In this document: piece after piece, positions 8,246-17,663 of the stretch | Layout: every line of letters starts with the position of its first letter | How positions within the stretch are numbered: position 1 is the stretch's first letter | Assembly: GCF_002072105.2 (NCBI RefSeq) | Contig: NZ_MTBC01000002.1 | Location: 124,001 to 188,000 of the forward strand | From: Croceivirga radicis | GTDB taxonomy: Bacteria > Bacteroidota > Bacteroidia > Flavobacteriales > Flavobacteriaceae | Direction: 5' to 3' | Length of the DNA stretch: 64,000 nt | The notes under the pieces: generated by a model | Database searches by the model: none | What the model was told of the DNA's origin: nothing | The model's input: only the letters and a program-made list of their open reading frames with translations | Position numbers and translations under genes: made by a program

Positions 8246-9481
8246 TTAAAGATGTTTATTTATGTAGGCCACAACTTGGTCCGTGGCACCCTTATTTTTG
8301 AAGATATAGTCCATGTTGGCCCTTCCAAGATTAGCGCGTTCGGTTGGGTTGTCTACTAATTGGGAAAGTGTGGTATTAAATTCAATCTTGTCCTTTACAG
8401 AAATAACTCCCTTGTTATTAACTAGGGCAATGGCTTCTATAAATCTGTGGTATTTGGGCCCTATTATTACGGGAATGCCAAATACGGCAGGCTCTAAGGT
8501 GTTATGTAATCCAGTTTCAAAACCACCTCCAACGTAAGCAATGTCTGCATAAGAATAAACTTTGGTTAAAATACCCACGGTGTCTAAAATTAAAACTTTT
8601 GTCTGCCCAATTGCTTCTAAGTCTAATTCTGAATATTTCATTTTAGGAACTTTCAATGAATTGACGATAGATTCTACATGTTGTTCCTTAATATTATGCG
8701 GGGCAATTACAAATTTATAGTTAGACTTATCCTTATTTATATAATCTGCCAAAAGTGCCTCTCCAGGCGGCCAAGTACTGCCGGCAACGATGCAATTTTT
8801 TCCTTGTAGAAATGCGTCCATAAATTCCAAAGAATTATTTTGCTCAACAATCTGGGTAACCCTATCATATCTAGAATCGCCACTAATACTAGAATTGGTA
8901 TAGCCAATTCTTCGTAAAAGTTCTATGGAGTTTTGGTCTTGGACAAAAAAATAATCAAAGTTTTCTAGTGCCTTTCTTAGAAAACCACCGTAAGACTTAA
9001 AGTAGACTTGTTTTTGGTTAAAAATACCAGAGACCAAAAGGGTAGGGCATTGTTGTTCTCTAAGTTGAGAAAGAAGATTTGGCCATACTTCATATTTAAT
9101 AAAAATGGTCATTTTGGGTTTAACCAATGCCACTATTTTACGTGCGTTTTCTTTAGTGTCTAAAGGCAGGTAGGTTTCTATATCCGCTGGTGTCTTTCCT
9201 TTTTTTACCTCGTATCCTGAAGGAGAAAAAAAGGTTAGAAGAAACTTATGGTCTGGGTAATTGGTTTTTAGTTTTTCTAAAATAGGTAGCCCTTGTTCGT
9301 ACTCTCCCAAAGATGCGGCATGCATCCAAATAACTTTGTCCGTAGGATTAAGATTTTGCTCCAGTAGTTCAAAGGTGTTCTTGCGACCCGCTACAAATAG
9401 CTTGATTTTTGGATTAAATAAGGCTACCACACGCAACACGGCTGCAACTAAATAAAGGCTTAGGTTGTAAAGAAAACTCAC
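8246..9481 (-). CDS. waaA: 3-deoxy-D-manno-octulosonic acid (Kdo) transferase
   Basis: This 411-aa GT-B glycosyltransferase adds Kdo from CMP-Kdo to lipid A precursors at the inner membrane, starting the lipopolysaccharide core. An N-terminal hydrophobic anchor (about residues 5-22) is followed by WMHAASLGEYEQ, whose Glu is the expected catalytic base. The C-terminal nucleotide-binding half contains VAGSTWPPGE, the IAPHN motif and YVGGGFETGLHNTLEPAVFG. The start codon is GTG at 9481. It is divergent from the sugar aminotransferase gene, so the 9482-9572 gap carries both promoters. Its presence shows a Gram-negative envelope. Confidence 0.93.
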   Translation of the reverse strand: MSFLYNLSLYLVAAVLRVVALFNPKIKLFVAGRKNTFELLEQNLNPTDKVIWMHAASLGEYEQGLPILEKLKTNYPDHKFLLTFFSPSGYEVKKGKTPADIETYLPLDTKENARKIVALVKPKMTIFIKYEVWPNLLSQLREQQCPTLLVSGIFNQKQVYFKSYGGFLRKALENFDYFFVQDQNSIELLRRIGYTNSSISGDSRYDRVTQIVEQNNSLEFMDAFLQGKNCIVAGSTWPPGEALLADYINKDKSNYKFVIAPHNIKEQHVESIVNSLKVPKMKYSELDLEAIGQTKVLILDTVGILTKVYSYADIAYVGGGFETGLHNTLEPAVFGIPVIIGPKYHRFIEAIALVNNKGVISVKDKIEFNTTLSQLVDNPTERANLGRANMDYIFKNKGATDQVVAYINKHL

Positions 9482-9546
9482 GGATTTTGCTTTGCGCTAA
9501 ATTACATTTCTTTAAAAGAATAGCAGTGCCATGCTGCTTTATTTGC

Positions 9547-9554
9547 TAATTTTG
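9547..9554 (+). promoter_or_regulatory. -7 promoter element of the aminotransferase-galE operon
   Basis: TAATTTTG fits TAnnTTTG exactly. Transcription would begin near 9561, downstream of an in-frame ATG at 9531, which argues that translation starts at 9573. A convincing -33 TTTG box was not found. Confidence 0.5.
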
Positions 9555-9572
9555 ATGTTACAAATTGGTAGT

Positions 9573-10730
9573 ATGCGTAAAATACAAATGGTAGATCTTC
9601 AAGGTCAATATAATGGTATTAAGGAAGAGGTGAACAAAGCTATTGAAGAAGTTTTAACTACTTCGGCTTATATAAATGGTCCGCAGGTCAAGGCTTTTCA
9701 ATCGGAATTGGAAGCTTATCTTGGTGTTAAACATGTTATTCCTTGTGCAAATGGAACCGATGCGCTTCAAATATGTATGATGGGATTGGGTCTTAAGCCC
9801 GGTGATGAAGTTATTACGGCAGATTTTACTTTTGCTGCAACCGTTGAAGTAATTGCCCTGTTGGGATTAACACCCGTTTTGGTAGATGTGGAGCCAGATT
9901 CTTTCAATATAGATATTGCGGCGGTAGAAAAGGCCATAACCCCAAAAACCAAGGCCATTGTTCCTGTGCACTTGTTTGGACAATGTGCCAATATGGAGGC
10001 TTTAATGGCTTTGGCAGAAAAACATGGATTGTATGTAATTGAAGATAATGCGCAAGCCATAGGCGCAAATTATATTTTTAAGGATGGCTCAAAGAGAAAA
10101 TCGGGTACCTTGGGGCATGTGGCGTCCACTAGTTTTTTTCCTTCTAAAAACCTTGGTTGCTATGGAGACGGCGGGGCTATTTTTACTAATGACGATGAAT
10201 TGGCCCATACGCTAAGAGGAATGGTAAATCATGGAATGTATGAGCGTTATCACCATGATGTAGTAGGGGTTAATTCTAGGTTAGATTCCATACAGGCTGG
10301 GGTTCTACGTGCTAAACTACCACACTTGGATACCTATAATGCCAAGAGGCAGATGGCGGCTGCAAAATATGATATGGCCTTTGCCGGTCAAGAGCATATT
10401 GTTGTTCCGGCAAAAAAGACCAATTGTGATAAAACGTGTACTGCTTGTACTTGCCACGTATACCACCAATATACTTTGCGTATTTTAAATGGAACTAGAG
10501 ATGCCTTGGTGCAACATTTGAACGAGAATAACGTTCCTTGTGGTGTATATTATCCAATTCCTTTACACCGGCAAAAGGCATATGTAGACGATAGGTATAA
10601 CGAGGCAGATTTCACTGTGACCAATCAATTGGTGCAAGAGGTTATTTCTTTACCAATGCATACGGAATTGGATGACGAACAAATTAAATATATAACAGAC
10701 TTAGTCATCAATTTTGTAAATAAACACTAA
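9573..10730 (+). CDS. DegT/DnrJ/EryC1/StrS sugar aminotransferase
   Basis: This 385-aa PLP enzyme probably aminates a nucleotide-linked keto sugar for polysaccharide or LPS synthesis. Family motifs are the start KIQMVDLQGQYNGIKEEV, IPCANGTDALQI, IEDNAQAIGA, and the PLP lysine in FFPSKNLGCYGDGG. It ends with the substrate loop GVYYPIPLHRQKAY. It closely resembles the WbpE/WlbC-type aminotransferases of 2,3-diamino sugars, but substrate is not certain. An unusual insert, NCDKTCTACTC, sits just before HVYHQY (cysteines at residues 285, 289, 292 and 294). I chose the ATG at 9573 because an ATG at 9531 lies before the likely transcription start. galE follows after 3 bases. Confidence 0.9.
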   Translation: MRKIQMVDLQGQYNGIKEEVNKAIEEVLTTSAYINGPQVKAFQSELEAYLGVKHVIPCANGTDALQICMMGLGLKPGDEVITADFTFAATVEVIALLGLTPVLVDVEPDSFNIDIAAVEKAITPKTKAIVPVHLFGQCANMEALMALAEKHGLYVIEDNAQAIGANYIFKDGSKRKSGTLGHVASTSFFPSKNLGCYGDGGAIFTNDDELAHTLRGMVNHGMYERYHHDVVGVNSRLDSIQAGVLRAKLPHLDTYNAKRQMAAAKYDMAFAGQEHIVVPAKKTNCDKTCTACTCHVYHQYTLRILNGTRDALVQHLNENNVPCGVYYPIPLHRQKAYVDDRYNEADFTVTNQLVQEVISLPMHTELDDEQIKYITDLVINFVNKH

Positions 10731-10733
10731 AAC

Positions 10734-11759
10734 ATGAGTAAAAAAATATTGGTTACCGGAGGTTTGGGCTTTATAGGTTCCCATACCGTTGTAGAGTTGC
10801 AAAACGAAGGTTTTGAAGTAGTTATCATAGATAATCTTTCTAACTCTTCAGAGGCGGTTTTGGATGGTATTGTGGCCATAACCGGCAAAAAACCAATTTT
10901 TGAAAAATTCGATTTAAGAGAAAAGAAAAAGGTTCAAGATTTTTTTCAAAAACATACAGATATAACTGGCGTAATACATTTTGCTGCTTCTAAAGCTGTT
11001 GGTGAAAGTGTAGAGAATCCCCTTTTATACTATGAAAATAATTTAGGTGTTCTGGTATACCTATTACAGGAGTTAACCCAAAAAGGTGAGGCTAATTTTA
11101 TATTCAGTTCATCTTGTACCGTCTATGGTCAAGCAGATGAATTGCCAATAACAGAAGATGCTCCGGTAAAACCAGCAGAATCTCCTTATGGGAATACCAA
11201 ACAAGTGGGTGAAGAGATTATCAAAGATACCTGTAAGGTAAATCCACAATTAAAAGCCATTGCATTACGATATTTTAACCCCATTGGGGCCCATGCTTCT
11301 GTTGAGATAGGTGAATTGCCTACGGGCGTACCACAAAATTTGGTTCCTTTTATTACACAAACGGGGATTGGTCTAAGGGAGCAATTATCTGTATTTGGTG
11401 ACGATTACCCTACTAATGACGGTACTTGTATTCGGGATTATATTCACGTGGTGGATTTAGCAAAGGCACATGTTGCGGCTTTACAACGACTTATTACAGA
11501 AAAGAACGATACCAACTACGAAATTTTTAATCTAGGTACGGGAAAGGGAAGTTCTGTTTTGGAAGTAATAAATAGTTTTGAAAAAGTTTCTGGAGAAAAA
11601 TTGAATTACAGAATAGCACCTAGAAGAGAAGGAGATGTAATACAGGCTTATGCAGATACCCGTAGGGCCAATGAGGTCTTGGGATGGAAAGCTAAATCAA
11701 GTTTGGACGAAGCTATGAGTTCTGCCTGGCAATGGGAAAAAAAAGTAAGGTCTAAATAA
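10734..11759 (+). CDS. galE: UDP-glucose 4-epimerase
   Basis: This 341-aa cytosolic short-chain dehydrogenase/reductase interconverts UDP-glucose and UDP-galactose (or the N-acetyl forms). The NAD site VTGGLGFIGSHTVVEL is at residues 6-21, the conserved DNLSNS is near 36, the active-site Ser/Thr pair is in FSSSCTVYG, and the catalytic YxxxK is YGNTK. The substrate signature ALRYFNPIGAH is also present. It starts 3 bases after the aminotransferase stop, so the two are translated from one message and supply sugar nucleotides for surface polysaccharide. A terminator follows. Confidence 0.95.
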   Translation: MSKKILVTGGLGFIGSHTVVELQNEGFEVVIIDNLSNSSEAVLDGIVAITGKKPIFEKFDLREKKKVQDFFQKHTDITGVIHFAASKAVGESVENPLLYYENNLGVLVYLLQELTQKGEANFIFSSSCTVYGQADELPITEDAPVKPAESPYGNTKQVGEEIIKDTCKVNPQLKAIALRYFNPIGAHASVEIGELPTGVPQNLVPFITQTGIGLREQLSVFGDDYPTNDGTCIRDYIHVVDLAKAHVAALQRLITEKNDTNYEIFNLGTGKGSSVLEVINSFEKVSGEKLNYRIAPRREGDVIQAYADTRRANEVLGWKAKSSLDEAMSSAWQWEKKVRSK

Positions 11760-11780
11760 GTAGACAAAGAATATATGTAG

Positions 11781-11806
11781 GAAGAGGGCATTGCCCTCTT
11801 TTTTTG
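11781..11806 (+). terminator. intrinsic terminator after galE
   Basis: AAGAGGGC (11782-11789) pairs with GCCCTCTT (11793-11800) around a 3-base loop, followed by a T-run. It closes the two-gene sugar-nucleotide operon. Confidence 0.9.
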
Positions 11807-11845
11807 TACCTTTTTCCAACTAAATAACCGTGAAACTCAAAAACT

Positions 11846-13129
11846 ATGAAGAATTTTAAATTCACATTTGTAACCATTGTGTTCCTTATTGTTGGTCAAT
11901 TAAATGCGCAACAAACCTATTTGCACTGTGGTGCTATCATGGATGTGCAAGCAGGAAAGCTGCAAAAGGAAAAAACAATTATAGTAAATGGTGAAAAAAT
12001 TGTAGGAATTGAAAACGGTTACAAAAACGGAAACGGAAATGTAGTGGTGATAGACTTAAAGTCTAAAACCGTTATGCCTGGTTTTATAGATATGCACGTA
12101 CATATAGAGAGCGAATCTAGTCCTACCACTTATATAGATAGGTATACATTAAATGATGTAGATGTGGCTTTTAAATCTACAATCTATGCAAAAAACACAT
12201 TAATGGCAGGTTTTACCACCGTTAGGGATTTGGGTGGTAGTGGTGTAAATATTGCTCTTAGAAAGGCAATAGATAAAGGTTATGTTGTAGGCCCTAGGAT
12301 ATTTACGGCAGGTAAGGCTATTGCCACAACAGGAGGCCATGCCGATCCTACCAACGGAAGAACTTGGGACGAAATGGGGGATCCAGGGCCAAAAGATGGT
12401 GTGGTAAATTCTCCCGAAGACGGCAAAAAAGCCGTTAGACAGCGCTATAAAGATGGTGCCGATGTTATAAAAATAACGGCTACAGGAGGTGTTTTAAGTG
12501 TGGCCAAGAGTGGTCAAAACCCACAATTTACCATAGAAGAAATTAAAGCAATTACAGAGACCGCAAAAGACTACGGTATGCTAACGGCCGCTCATGCTCA
12601 TGGGGACGAAGGTATGCAACGGGCTATTAAAGGTGGTATTAAAACAATTGAACATGGAACGTTGATGAGCGAAGCCACCATGGATTTAATGAAAGAGTAT
12701 GATGCTTACTTGGTGCCAACCATTACAGCTGGTAAAGAAGTTACGGAGAATGCAAAAAAACCAGGTTATTTTCCTCCCGTGGTAGCTAAAAAGGCTAGTG
12801 AAATTGGTCCTAAAATACGAGACATGTTTGCGAAAGCCTATAAAAAAGGGGTTCCAATTGCCTTTGGTACGGATGCAGGTGTATTTAAGCATGGAGAGAA
12901 TGCAAGGGAGTTCGTATATATGGTAGAGGCCGGTATGCCCATTGCTAAAGCAATTTATTCTGCTACTGTTACCAATGCCAGTCTTTTAGGTATGCAAGGA
13001 AAATTGGGCGAACTAAAAACTGGTTTTATGGCCGATATAATAGCCGTGGATGGTAATCCTTTGCAAGATGTGTCTTTACTTAAAGACGTAAGCTTTGTAA
13101 TGAAAAACGGAATGGTGTATAAGCAATAA
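11846..13129 (+). CDS. secreted amidohydrolase family protein
   Basis: This 427-aa exported hydrolase has a signal peptide (MKNFKFTFVTIVFLIVGQLNAQ). The amidohydrolase metal site is complete: HVH in PGFIDMHVHIE, the probable carboxylated lysine in DVIKITATGGV, AAHAHGDEG and TIEHGT for the two further histidines, and the catalytic Asp in FGTDAG. The C-terminal MADIIAVDGNPL returns to the beta-sandwich domain. Related enzymes act as imidazolonepropionase-like, Xaa-Pro or cyclic-imide hydrolases in the periplasm. The substrate is unknown. A small gene follows after 19 bases. Confidence 0.9.
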   Translation: MKNFKFTFVTIVFLIVGQLNAQQTYLHCGAIMDVQAGKLQKEKTIIVNGEKIVGIENGYKNGNGNVVVIDLKSKTVMPGFIDMHVHIESESSPTTYIDRYTLNDVDVAFKSTIYAKNTLMAGFTTVRDLGGSGVNIALRKAIDKGYVVGPRIFTAGKAIATTGGHADPTNGRTWDEMGDPGPKDGVVNSPEDGKKAVRQRYKDGADVIKITATGGVLSVAKSGQNPQFTIEEIKAITETAKDYGMLTAAHAHGDEGMQRAIKGGIKTIEHGTLMSEATMDLMKEYDAYLVPTITAGKEVTENAKKPGYFPPVVAKKASEIGPKIRDMFAKAYKKGVPIAFGTDAGVFKHGENAREFVYMVEAGMPIAKAIYSATVTNASLLGMQGKLGELKTGFMADIIAVDGNPLQDVSLLKDVSFVMKNGMVYKQ

Positions 13130-13148
13130 TACAGATAGTAAATAAGTA

Positions 13149-13499
13149 ATGGAATGCCCAAATGGTATAGGGATATTAGAAAAAGCAATTGAAAAAAATT
13201 GGTATACGGATGTAGTTAGGCAATTGCAAAAAGATTTTATGTTGGCCAATATAAACATTCATTTAGATGTTGACTTATTGCCAGAAAAACTTAGTGCCGT
13301 TTTACAAGAAAAAATTTACGTGCTTCTAATGGAGAAATATGCTAAATTCTTGAATTTAATGTATGTGATGGATATCCCGGAAAGTGAGCTTATTAATACA
13401 AAATGGGAAAACGTTGTGGAAACCTCTAAGCAAACTACAAATTTGATCATAAATAGAATTTTCAACAAAGTTGCTGTGAGAAAGAAGTTTGCAACATAA
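13149..13499 (+). CDS. conserved-looking hypothetical protein, 116 aa
   Basis: This soluble, mostly helical protein starts MECPNGIGILEKAIEKNWYT and contains VVRQLQKDFMLANI, LPEKLSAVLQEKIYVLLMEKYAKF and a basic C-terminus. It has no signal peptide, membrane segment or motif I recognise. The start lies 19 bases beyond the amidohydrolase stop, so it may be co-transcribed. Codon use looks like that of the neighbours, and the frame does not overlap another gene, which supports a real gene. No function is proposed. Confidence 0.7.
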   Translation: MECPNGIGILEKAIEKNWYTDVVRQLQKDFMLANINIHLDVDLLPEKLSAVLQEKIYVLLMEKYAKFLNLMYVMDIPESELINTKWENVVETSKQTTNLIINRIFNKVAVRKKFAT

Positions 13500-13574
13500 T
13501 TAGGTGATTTTGGAATTTATGAAAAAATTAAAATAAGAACATTGTTGATTATATGCTAGGTAACTCAATTATTG

Positions 13575-13582
13575 TATTTTTG
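13575..13582 (+). promoter_or_regulatory. -7 promoter element of sucA-sucB
   Basis: TATTTTTG fits TAnnTTTG and is 36 bases before the sucA ATG. The upstream TTG pairs at 13542-13547 are farther away than the usual 17-23 bases, so the -33 box is uncertain. Confidence 0.5.
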
Positions 13583-13618
13583 TCATAATTTTTACGAAAG
13601 AACTCGGGAAACCTCAAA

Positions 13619-16414
13619 ATGGACAAATATTCCTTTTTAAATGCTGCGCATACAGCTTTTTTTGCGGAGCAGTACGATAGATACATTTCAAATCCAGATA
13701 GCGTAGAACCAAGTTGGAGAGCCTTTTTTCAAGGTTTTGATTTTGGTATGGAAAGTGCTTTGGACGATTTGGATATACAAACTTCAAATGCTGGTGTTGC
13801 GGCCAACGTTAACGGGCAGTCCGTTCAAATGCCGCAATCGTTGCAGAAAGAATTTCAAGTAATACGTTTAATAGATGGCTACCGTTCTCGCGGACATTTA
13901 TTTACCAAGACCAATCCGGTTAGGGAGCGTAGAAAATATGAGCCAACGTTAGCACTAGAAAATTTTGGCCTATCCAATGCAGACTTAGATACTGTTTTTG
14001 ATGCTGGTAGTATTTTAGGTATTGGGGCCAGTACCCTTAAAGATATTGTTGGGCATTTAGAGCGTATCTATTGTGATGCCATTGGTGTGGAGTATATGTA
14101 TATACGTACACCAGAACGTATACAATGGATTCAGGATTGGTTAAATGTAAATGATAACCATCCAAAATTCTCTGTAGACCAGAAAAAACAAATCTTAAGA
14201 AAATTAAATGAAGCTGTTTCTTTTGAGAGCTTTTTGCATACCAAATATGTTGGGCAAAAGCGATTCTCATTAGAGGGTGGCGAATCGTTAATTCCTGCGC
14301 TTGACGTAATTGTAGAAAAAGCTGCGGATGCTGGTGTTAAGCAATTTGTAATGGGTATGGCCCACCGCGGTAGGTTAAACGTATTAACCAATATTTTTGG
14401 AAAATCGCCTAAGGATATCTTTAGTGAATTTGATGGTAAAGATTACGAGGAGGCTATTTTTGATGGTGACGTTAAGTATCACTTAGGATGGACCTCTAGA
14501 AGGGAAACCGATAGTGGTAAGATCGTGAATATGAATATTGCACCCAATCCATCTCACTTAGAAACCGTAAATGCGGTTGTAGAGGGTATAGCAAGGGCAA
14601 AACAAGATAAGGACCATGCGGATAATAATGCAGAAGTGTTGCCTATTTTGGTGCATGGAGACGCTGCTTTTGCTGGTCAGGGAGTCGTATACGAGGTGAT
14701 ACAAATGGCTAAATTAGATGGTTACACTACTGCGGGTACCATCCATATTGTAGTAAACAATCAAATAGGGTTTACTACCAATTATTTAGATGCACGTTCC
14801 TCTACCTATTGTACAGATGTGGGTAAGGTTACCCTGTCTCCTGTATTACATATTAATGCAGATGATGTAGAAGCAGTGGTGCATGCGGCAACTTTTGCGC
14901 TAGAATACCGTATGCGTTATAAGCGCGATATTTTCTTGGATTTGTTGGGGTATAGAAAATATGGGCATAATGAAGGTGATGAACCAAAATTCACCCAGCC
15001 CTTGTTGTACAAGTCTATTTCTAAACATGATAACCCAAGGGATATTTATGCCGCCAAATTGTTGGCAGAAGGTGTTATAGATAAAGATTATGTTAAAAAT
15101 TTAGAGGAAGAATATAAAAAGAACTTAGAGGAAGACCTGTTGGATTCCCGTAAAATTGAAAAAACGGTTATCACTCCTTTTATGCAAGATGAGTGGGAAG
15201 GTTTTGAACGTGTTACGGAAACCGAAATGCTGTCTGAGTATGATACTTCTTATGATTTGGACAAGCTAACCCAATTGGCTAAAGTAATTACGGAATTACC
15301 TTCTGATAAAAAGTTTTTGCGCAAGATTGTCCGTTTAATAGATGCGCGCAAGAAAATGTACTTTGAGGATAACAGGTTGGATTGGGCTATGGGAGAACTC
15401 TTGGCTTACGCAACTTTGTTGGAAGAAGGTTTTGATGTACGTATGACGGGGCAAGATGTGGAAAGGGGTACGTTCTCGCATAGACATGCAGTGGTAAAGA
15501 CCGAGATGCACGAAGAAGAAGTGGTTCTTTTAAATGAACTTGGAGCGCATCAAAATGGACGTTTGGATATTTACAATTCCTTATTGTCAGAATACGCAGT
15601 TATGGGCTTTGATTATGGCTATGCCATGGCTAGTCCAAAAACATTGACTATTTGGGAGGCCCAGTTTGGAGATTTTAGTAATGGTGCACAAATTGTAATT
15701 GACCAATATTTATCCTCAGCAGAGGATAAATGGAAAATGCAAAATGGTCTAGTGCTGTTGCTGCCTCATGGCTATGAGGGTCAAGGTGCAGAGCACTCTT
15801 CTGCAAGAATGGAGCGTTACTTACAATTATGCGCTAAAGACAATATGTTTGTGGTAGATGTAACTACACCTGCAAACTTGTTTCATTTGTTTAGAAGACA
15901 AATGAAGTTCGGATTTAGAAAACCTTTAGTCGTGTTTACGCCAAAAAGTCTTTTAAGGCATCCTAAGGTTGTTTCCACAAAAGAAGAAATGGCCAACGGT
16001 AGTTTTCAAGAGGTAATAGATGATGTAAACGTTAATCCGGATAAGGTTAAATCATTAGTGTTCTGTACCGGAAAATTCTACTATGATTTAGATGCAAAAC
16101 GTGAAGAGTTAGGAAGAGAAGATGTTGCTTTGGTTCGCTTAGAACAGTTATTTCCGCTTCCGGCAGAAGAAATAAGGTCTGTAATAAATAAGTATGCCAA
16201 TGCCCAAGAAATAGTTTGGGCGCAAGAAGAACCTAGGAACATGGGGGCTTGGGGTCACTTATTAATGCATTTAGAAGAAGCAAAAACCTTTAGGGTGGCA
16301 TCTAGAAGATTCTATGGGGCGCCAGCTGCAGGTAGTGCGGTACGTTCTCAGAGAAGACATTCAGAAGTTATTGAATACGTCTTTGATAAAACTAAAGACA
16401 ACTTTAAAAGATAA
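13619..16414 (+). CDS. sucA: 2-oxoglutarate dehydrogenase E1 component
   Basis: This 931-aa thiamine-diphosphate enzyme carries out the decarboxylation step of the 2-oxoglutarate dehydrogenase complex in the TCA cycle. It begins with the E2-binding segment (SFLNAAHTAFFAEQYDRY, then PDSVEPSWRAFFQGF). The substrate loop RSRGHLFTKTNPV, the SLEGGESLIPALD and GMAHRGRLNVL motifs, and the ThDP signature from HGDAAFAGQGVV to VNNQIGFTT are all present. The C-terminal half holds the EQLFPLPAEE and SAVRSQRRHS motifs of the family. Length is normal. sucB follows 34 bases later. No lpd (E3) gene is nearby. Confidence 0.97.
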   Translation: MDKYSFLNAAHTAFFAEQYDRYISNPDSVEPSWRAFFQGFDFGMESALDDLDIQTSNAGVAANVNGQSVQMPQSLQKEFQVIRLIDGYRSRGHLFTKTNPVRERRKYEPTLALENFGLSNADLDTVFDAGSILGIGASTLKDIVGHLERIYCDAIGVEYMYIRTPERIQWIQDWLNVNDNHPKFSVDQKKQILRKLNEAVSFESFLHTKYVGQKRFSLEGGESLIPALDVIVEKAADAGVKQFVMGMAHRGRLNVLTNIFGKSPKDIFSEFDGKDYEEAIFDGDVKYHLGWTSRRETDSGKIVNMNIAPNPSHLETVNAVVEGIARAKQDKDHADNNAEVLPILVHGDAAFAGQGVVYEVIQMAKLDGYTTAGTIHIVVNNQIGFTTNYLDARSSTYCTDVGKVTLSPVLHINADDVEAVVHAATFALEYRMRYKRDIFLDLLGYRKYGHNEGDEPKFTQPLLYKSISKHDNPRDIYAAKLLAEGVIDKDYVKNLEEEYKKNLEEDLLDSRKIEKTVITPFMQDEWEGFERVTETEMLSEYDTSYDLDKLTQLAKVITELPSDKKFLRKIVRLIDARKKMYFEDNRLDWAMGELLAYATLLEEGFDVRMTGQDVERGTFSHRHAVVKTEMHEEEVVLLNELGAHQNGRLDIYNSLLSEYAVMGFDYGYAMASPKTLTIWEAQFGDFSNGAQIVIDQYLSSAEDKWKMQNGLVLLLPHGYEGQGAEHSSARMERYLQLCAKDNMFVVDVTTPANLFHLFRRQMKFGFRKPLVVFTPKSLLRHPKVVSTKEEMANGSFQEVIDDVNVNPDKVKSLVFCTGKFYYDLDAKREELGREDVALVRLEQLFPLPAEEIRSVINKYANAQEIVWAQEEPRNMGAWGHLLMHLEEAKTFRVASRRFYGAPAAGSAVRSQRRHSEVIEYVFDKTKDNFKR

Positions 16415-16448
16415 TAAAAACAAAGAGTTAATAAACTAGCATAATATT

Positions 16449-17663
16449 ATGATTCTAGAAATGAAAGTACCATCCCCTGGGGAATCCATAACCGAGGTGG
16501 AAATCGCAGAATGGTTAGTAGAGGATGGTGATTATGTGGAAAAAGACCAAGCAATTGCAGAAGTAGATTCTGATAAGGCAACGCTTGAACTTCCTGCTGA
16601 AGAAAGTGGAATAATTACCCTTAAAGCTGAGGTTGGCGATGCGGTTGCAGTAGGCGAGGTGGTTTGTCTTATAGATACAAGTGCAGAAAAACCAGAGGGT
16701 GATGCTGCACCTGCAAAAAAAGAGGAAAAAGAGGAAGCTCCAAAGGAGGCTGCTCCTAAGCCTGAAACTCCAAAAAAGGAATCATACGCTACTGGAACTG
16801 CTTCTCCAGCAGCTAAAAAAATATTAAGCGAAAAAGGAATCCCTGCTTCAGATGTTCAAGGAACAGGTAGGGATGGTAGAGTAACTAAAGAAGATGCCTT
16901 AAACGCAAAGCCATCTATGGGCTCTCCTGCGGGTGGTAGAAGAGGTGAGTCTCGTTCCAAATTATCTATGCTTCGTAGAAAAGTTGCGGAGCGTTTGGTT
17001 TCGGTCAAAAACGAAACGGCTATGCTTACAACCTTCAATGAGGTAGATATGACGCCAATTTTCGAATTGCGCAAGCAGTACAAGGAAGAATTTAAGACTA
17101 AGCACGGTGTAGGTTTAGGTTTCATGTCTTTCTTTACATTGGCATGTGTTAGGGCTTTAGAAATGTACCCTGCCGTGAACTCTATGATAGATGGTAAGGA
17201 AATGATTTCTTATGATTTCTGTGATATAAGTATTGCTGTTTCTGGACCTAAAGGTTTGATGGTGCCAGTAATTAGAAATGCAGAAAATCTATCTTTTAGA
17301 GGAGTTGAGGCAGAAGTAAAACGTTTGGCTATTAGGGCTAGGGAAGGTGAAATTACTGTTGATGAGATGACAGGAGGAACCTTTACCATTACCAATGGTG
17401 GTGTTTTTGGTTCTATGTTGTCTACACCTATTATAAACCCACCGCAAAGTGCTATTCTAGGTATGCATAATATTGTAGAAAGACCAATAGTGCGCGATGG
17501 TGCCATAGCAATAGCGCCAATTATGTATGTGGCATTGTCTTATGACCACAGAATAATTGATGGTAAGGAATCTGTTGGTTTCTTGGTTGCTGTTAAAGAG
17601 GCGTTGGAAAACCCAGAAGAACTGCTAATGAATAACAATGTGAAAAACGCACTAGAGCTTTAA
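16449..17663 (+). CDS. sucB: 2-oxoglutarate dehydrogenase E2, dihydrolipoyl succinyltransferase
   Basis: This 404-aa core protein transfers the succinyl group from lipoate to CoA. It has an N-terminal lipoyl domain with the lipoylated Lys in DSDKATLELPA (K43), an Ala/Pro/Lys/Glu-rich flexible linker (about 80-115), a peripheral subunit-binding domain (TASPAAKKILSEKGI to GRVTKEDAL), and a catalytic acyltransferase domain ending with YDHRIIDGKESV, whose His and Asp are catalytic. Gene order and the single lipoyl domain favour succinyl over acetyl transferase. The coding end overlaps the convergent protease-like gene by 4 bases. Confidence 0.96.
   Translation: MILEMKVPSPGESITEVEIAEWLVEDGDYVEKDQAIAEVDSDKATLELPAEESGIITLKAEVGDAVAVGEVVCLIDTSAEKPEGDAAPAKKEEKEEAPKEAAPKPETPKKESYATGTASPAAKKILSEKGIPASDVQGTGRDGRVTKEDALNAKPSMGSPAGGRRGESRSKLSMLRRKVAERLVSVKNETAMLTTFNEVDMTPIFELRKQYKEEFKTKHGVGLGFMSFFTLACVRALEMYPAVNSMIDGKEMISYDFCDISIAVSGPKGLMVPVIRNAENLSFRGVEAEVKRLAIRAREGEITVDEMTGGTFTITNGGVFGSMLSTPIINPPQSAILGMHNIVERPIVRDGAIAIAPIMYVALSYDHRIIDGKESVGFLVAVKEALENPEELLMNNNVKNALEL

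Noticed and set aside
9531-9572. Upstream ATG for the DegT aminotransferase
   Set aside because: It lies before the probable transcription start, and the family N-terminus begins at the ATG at 9573.
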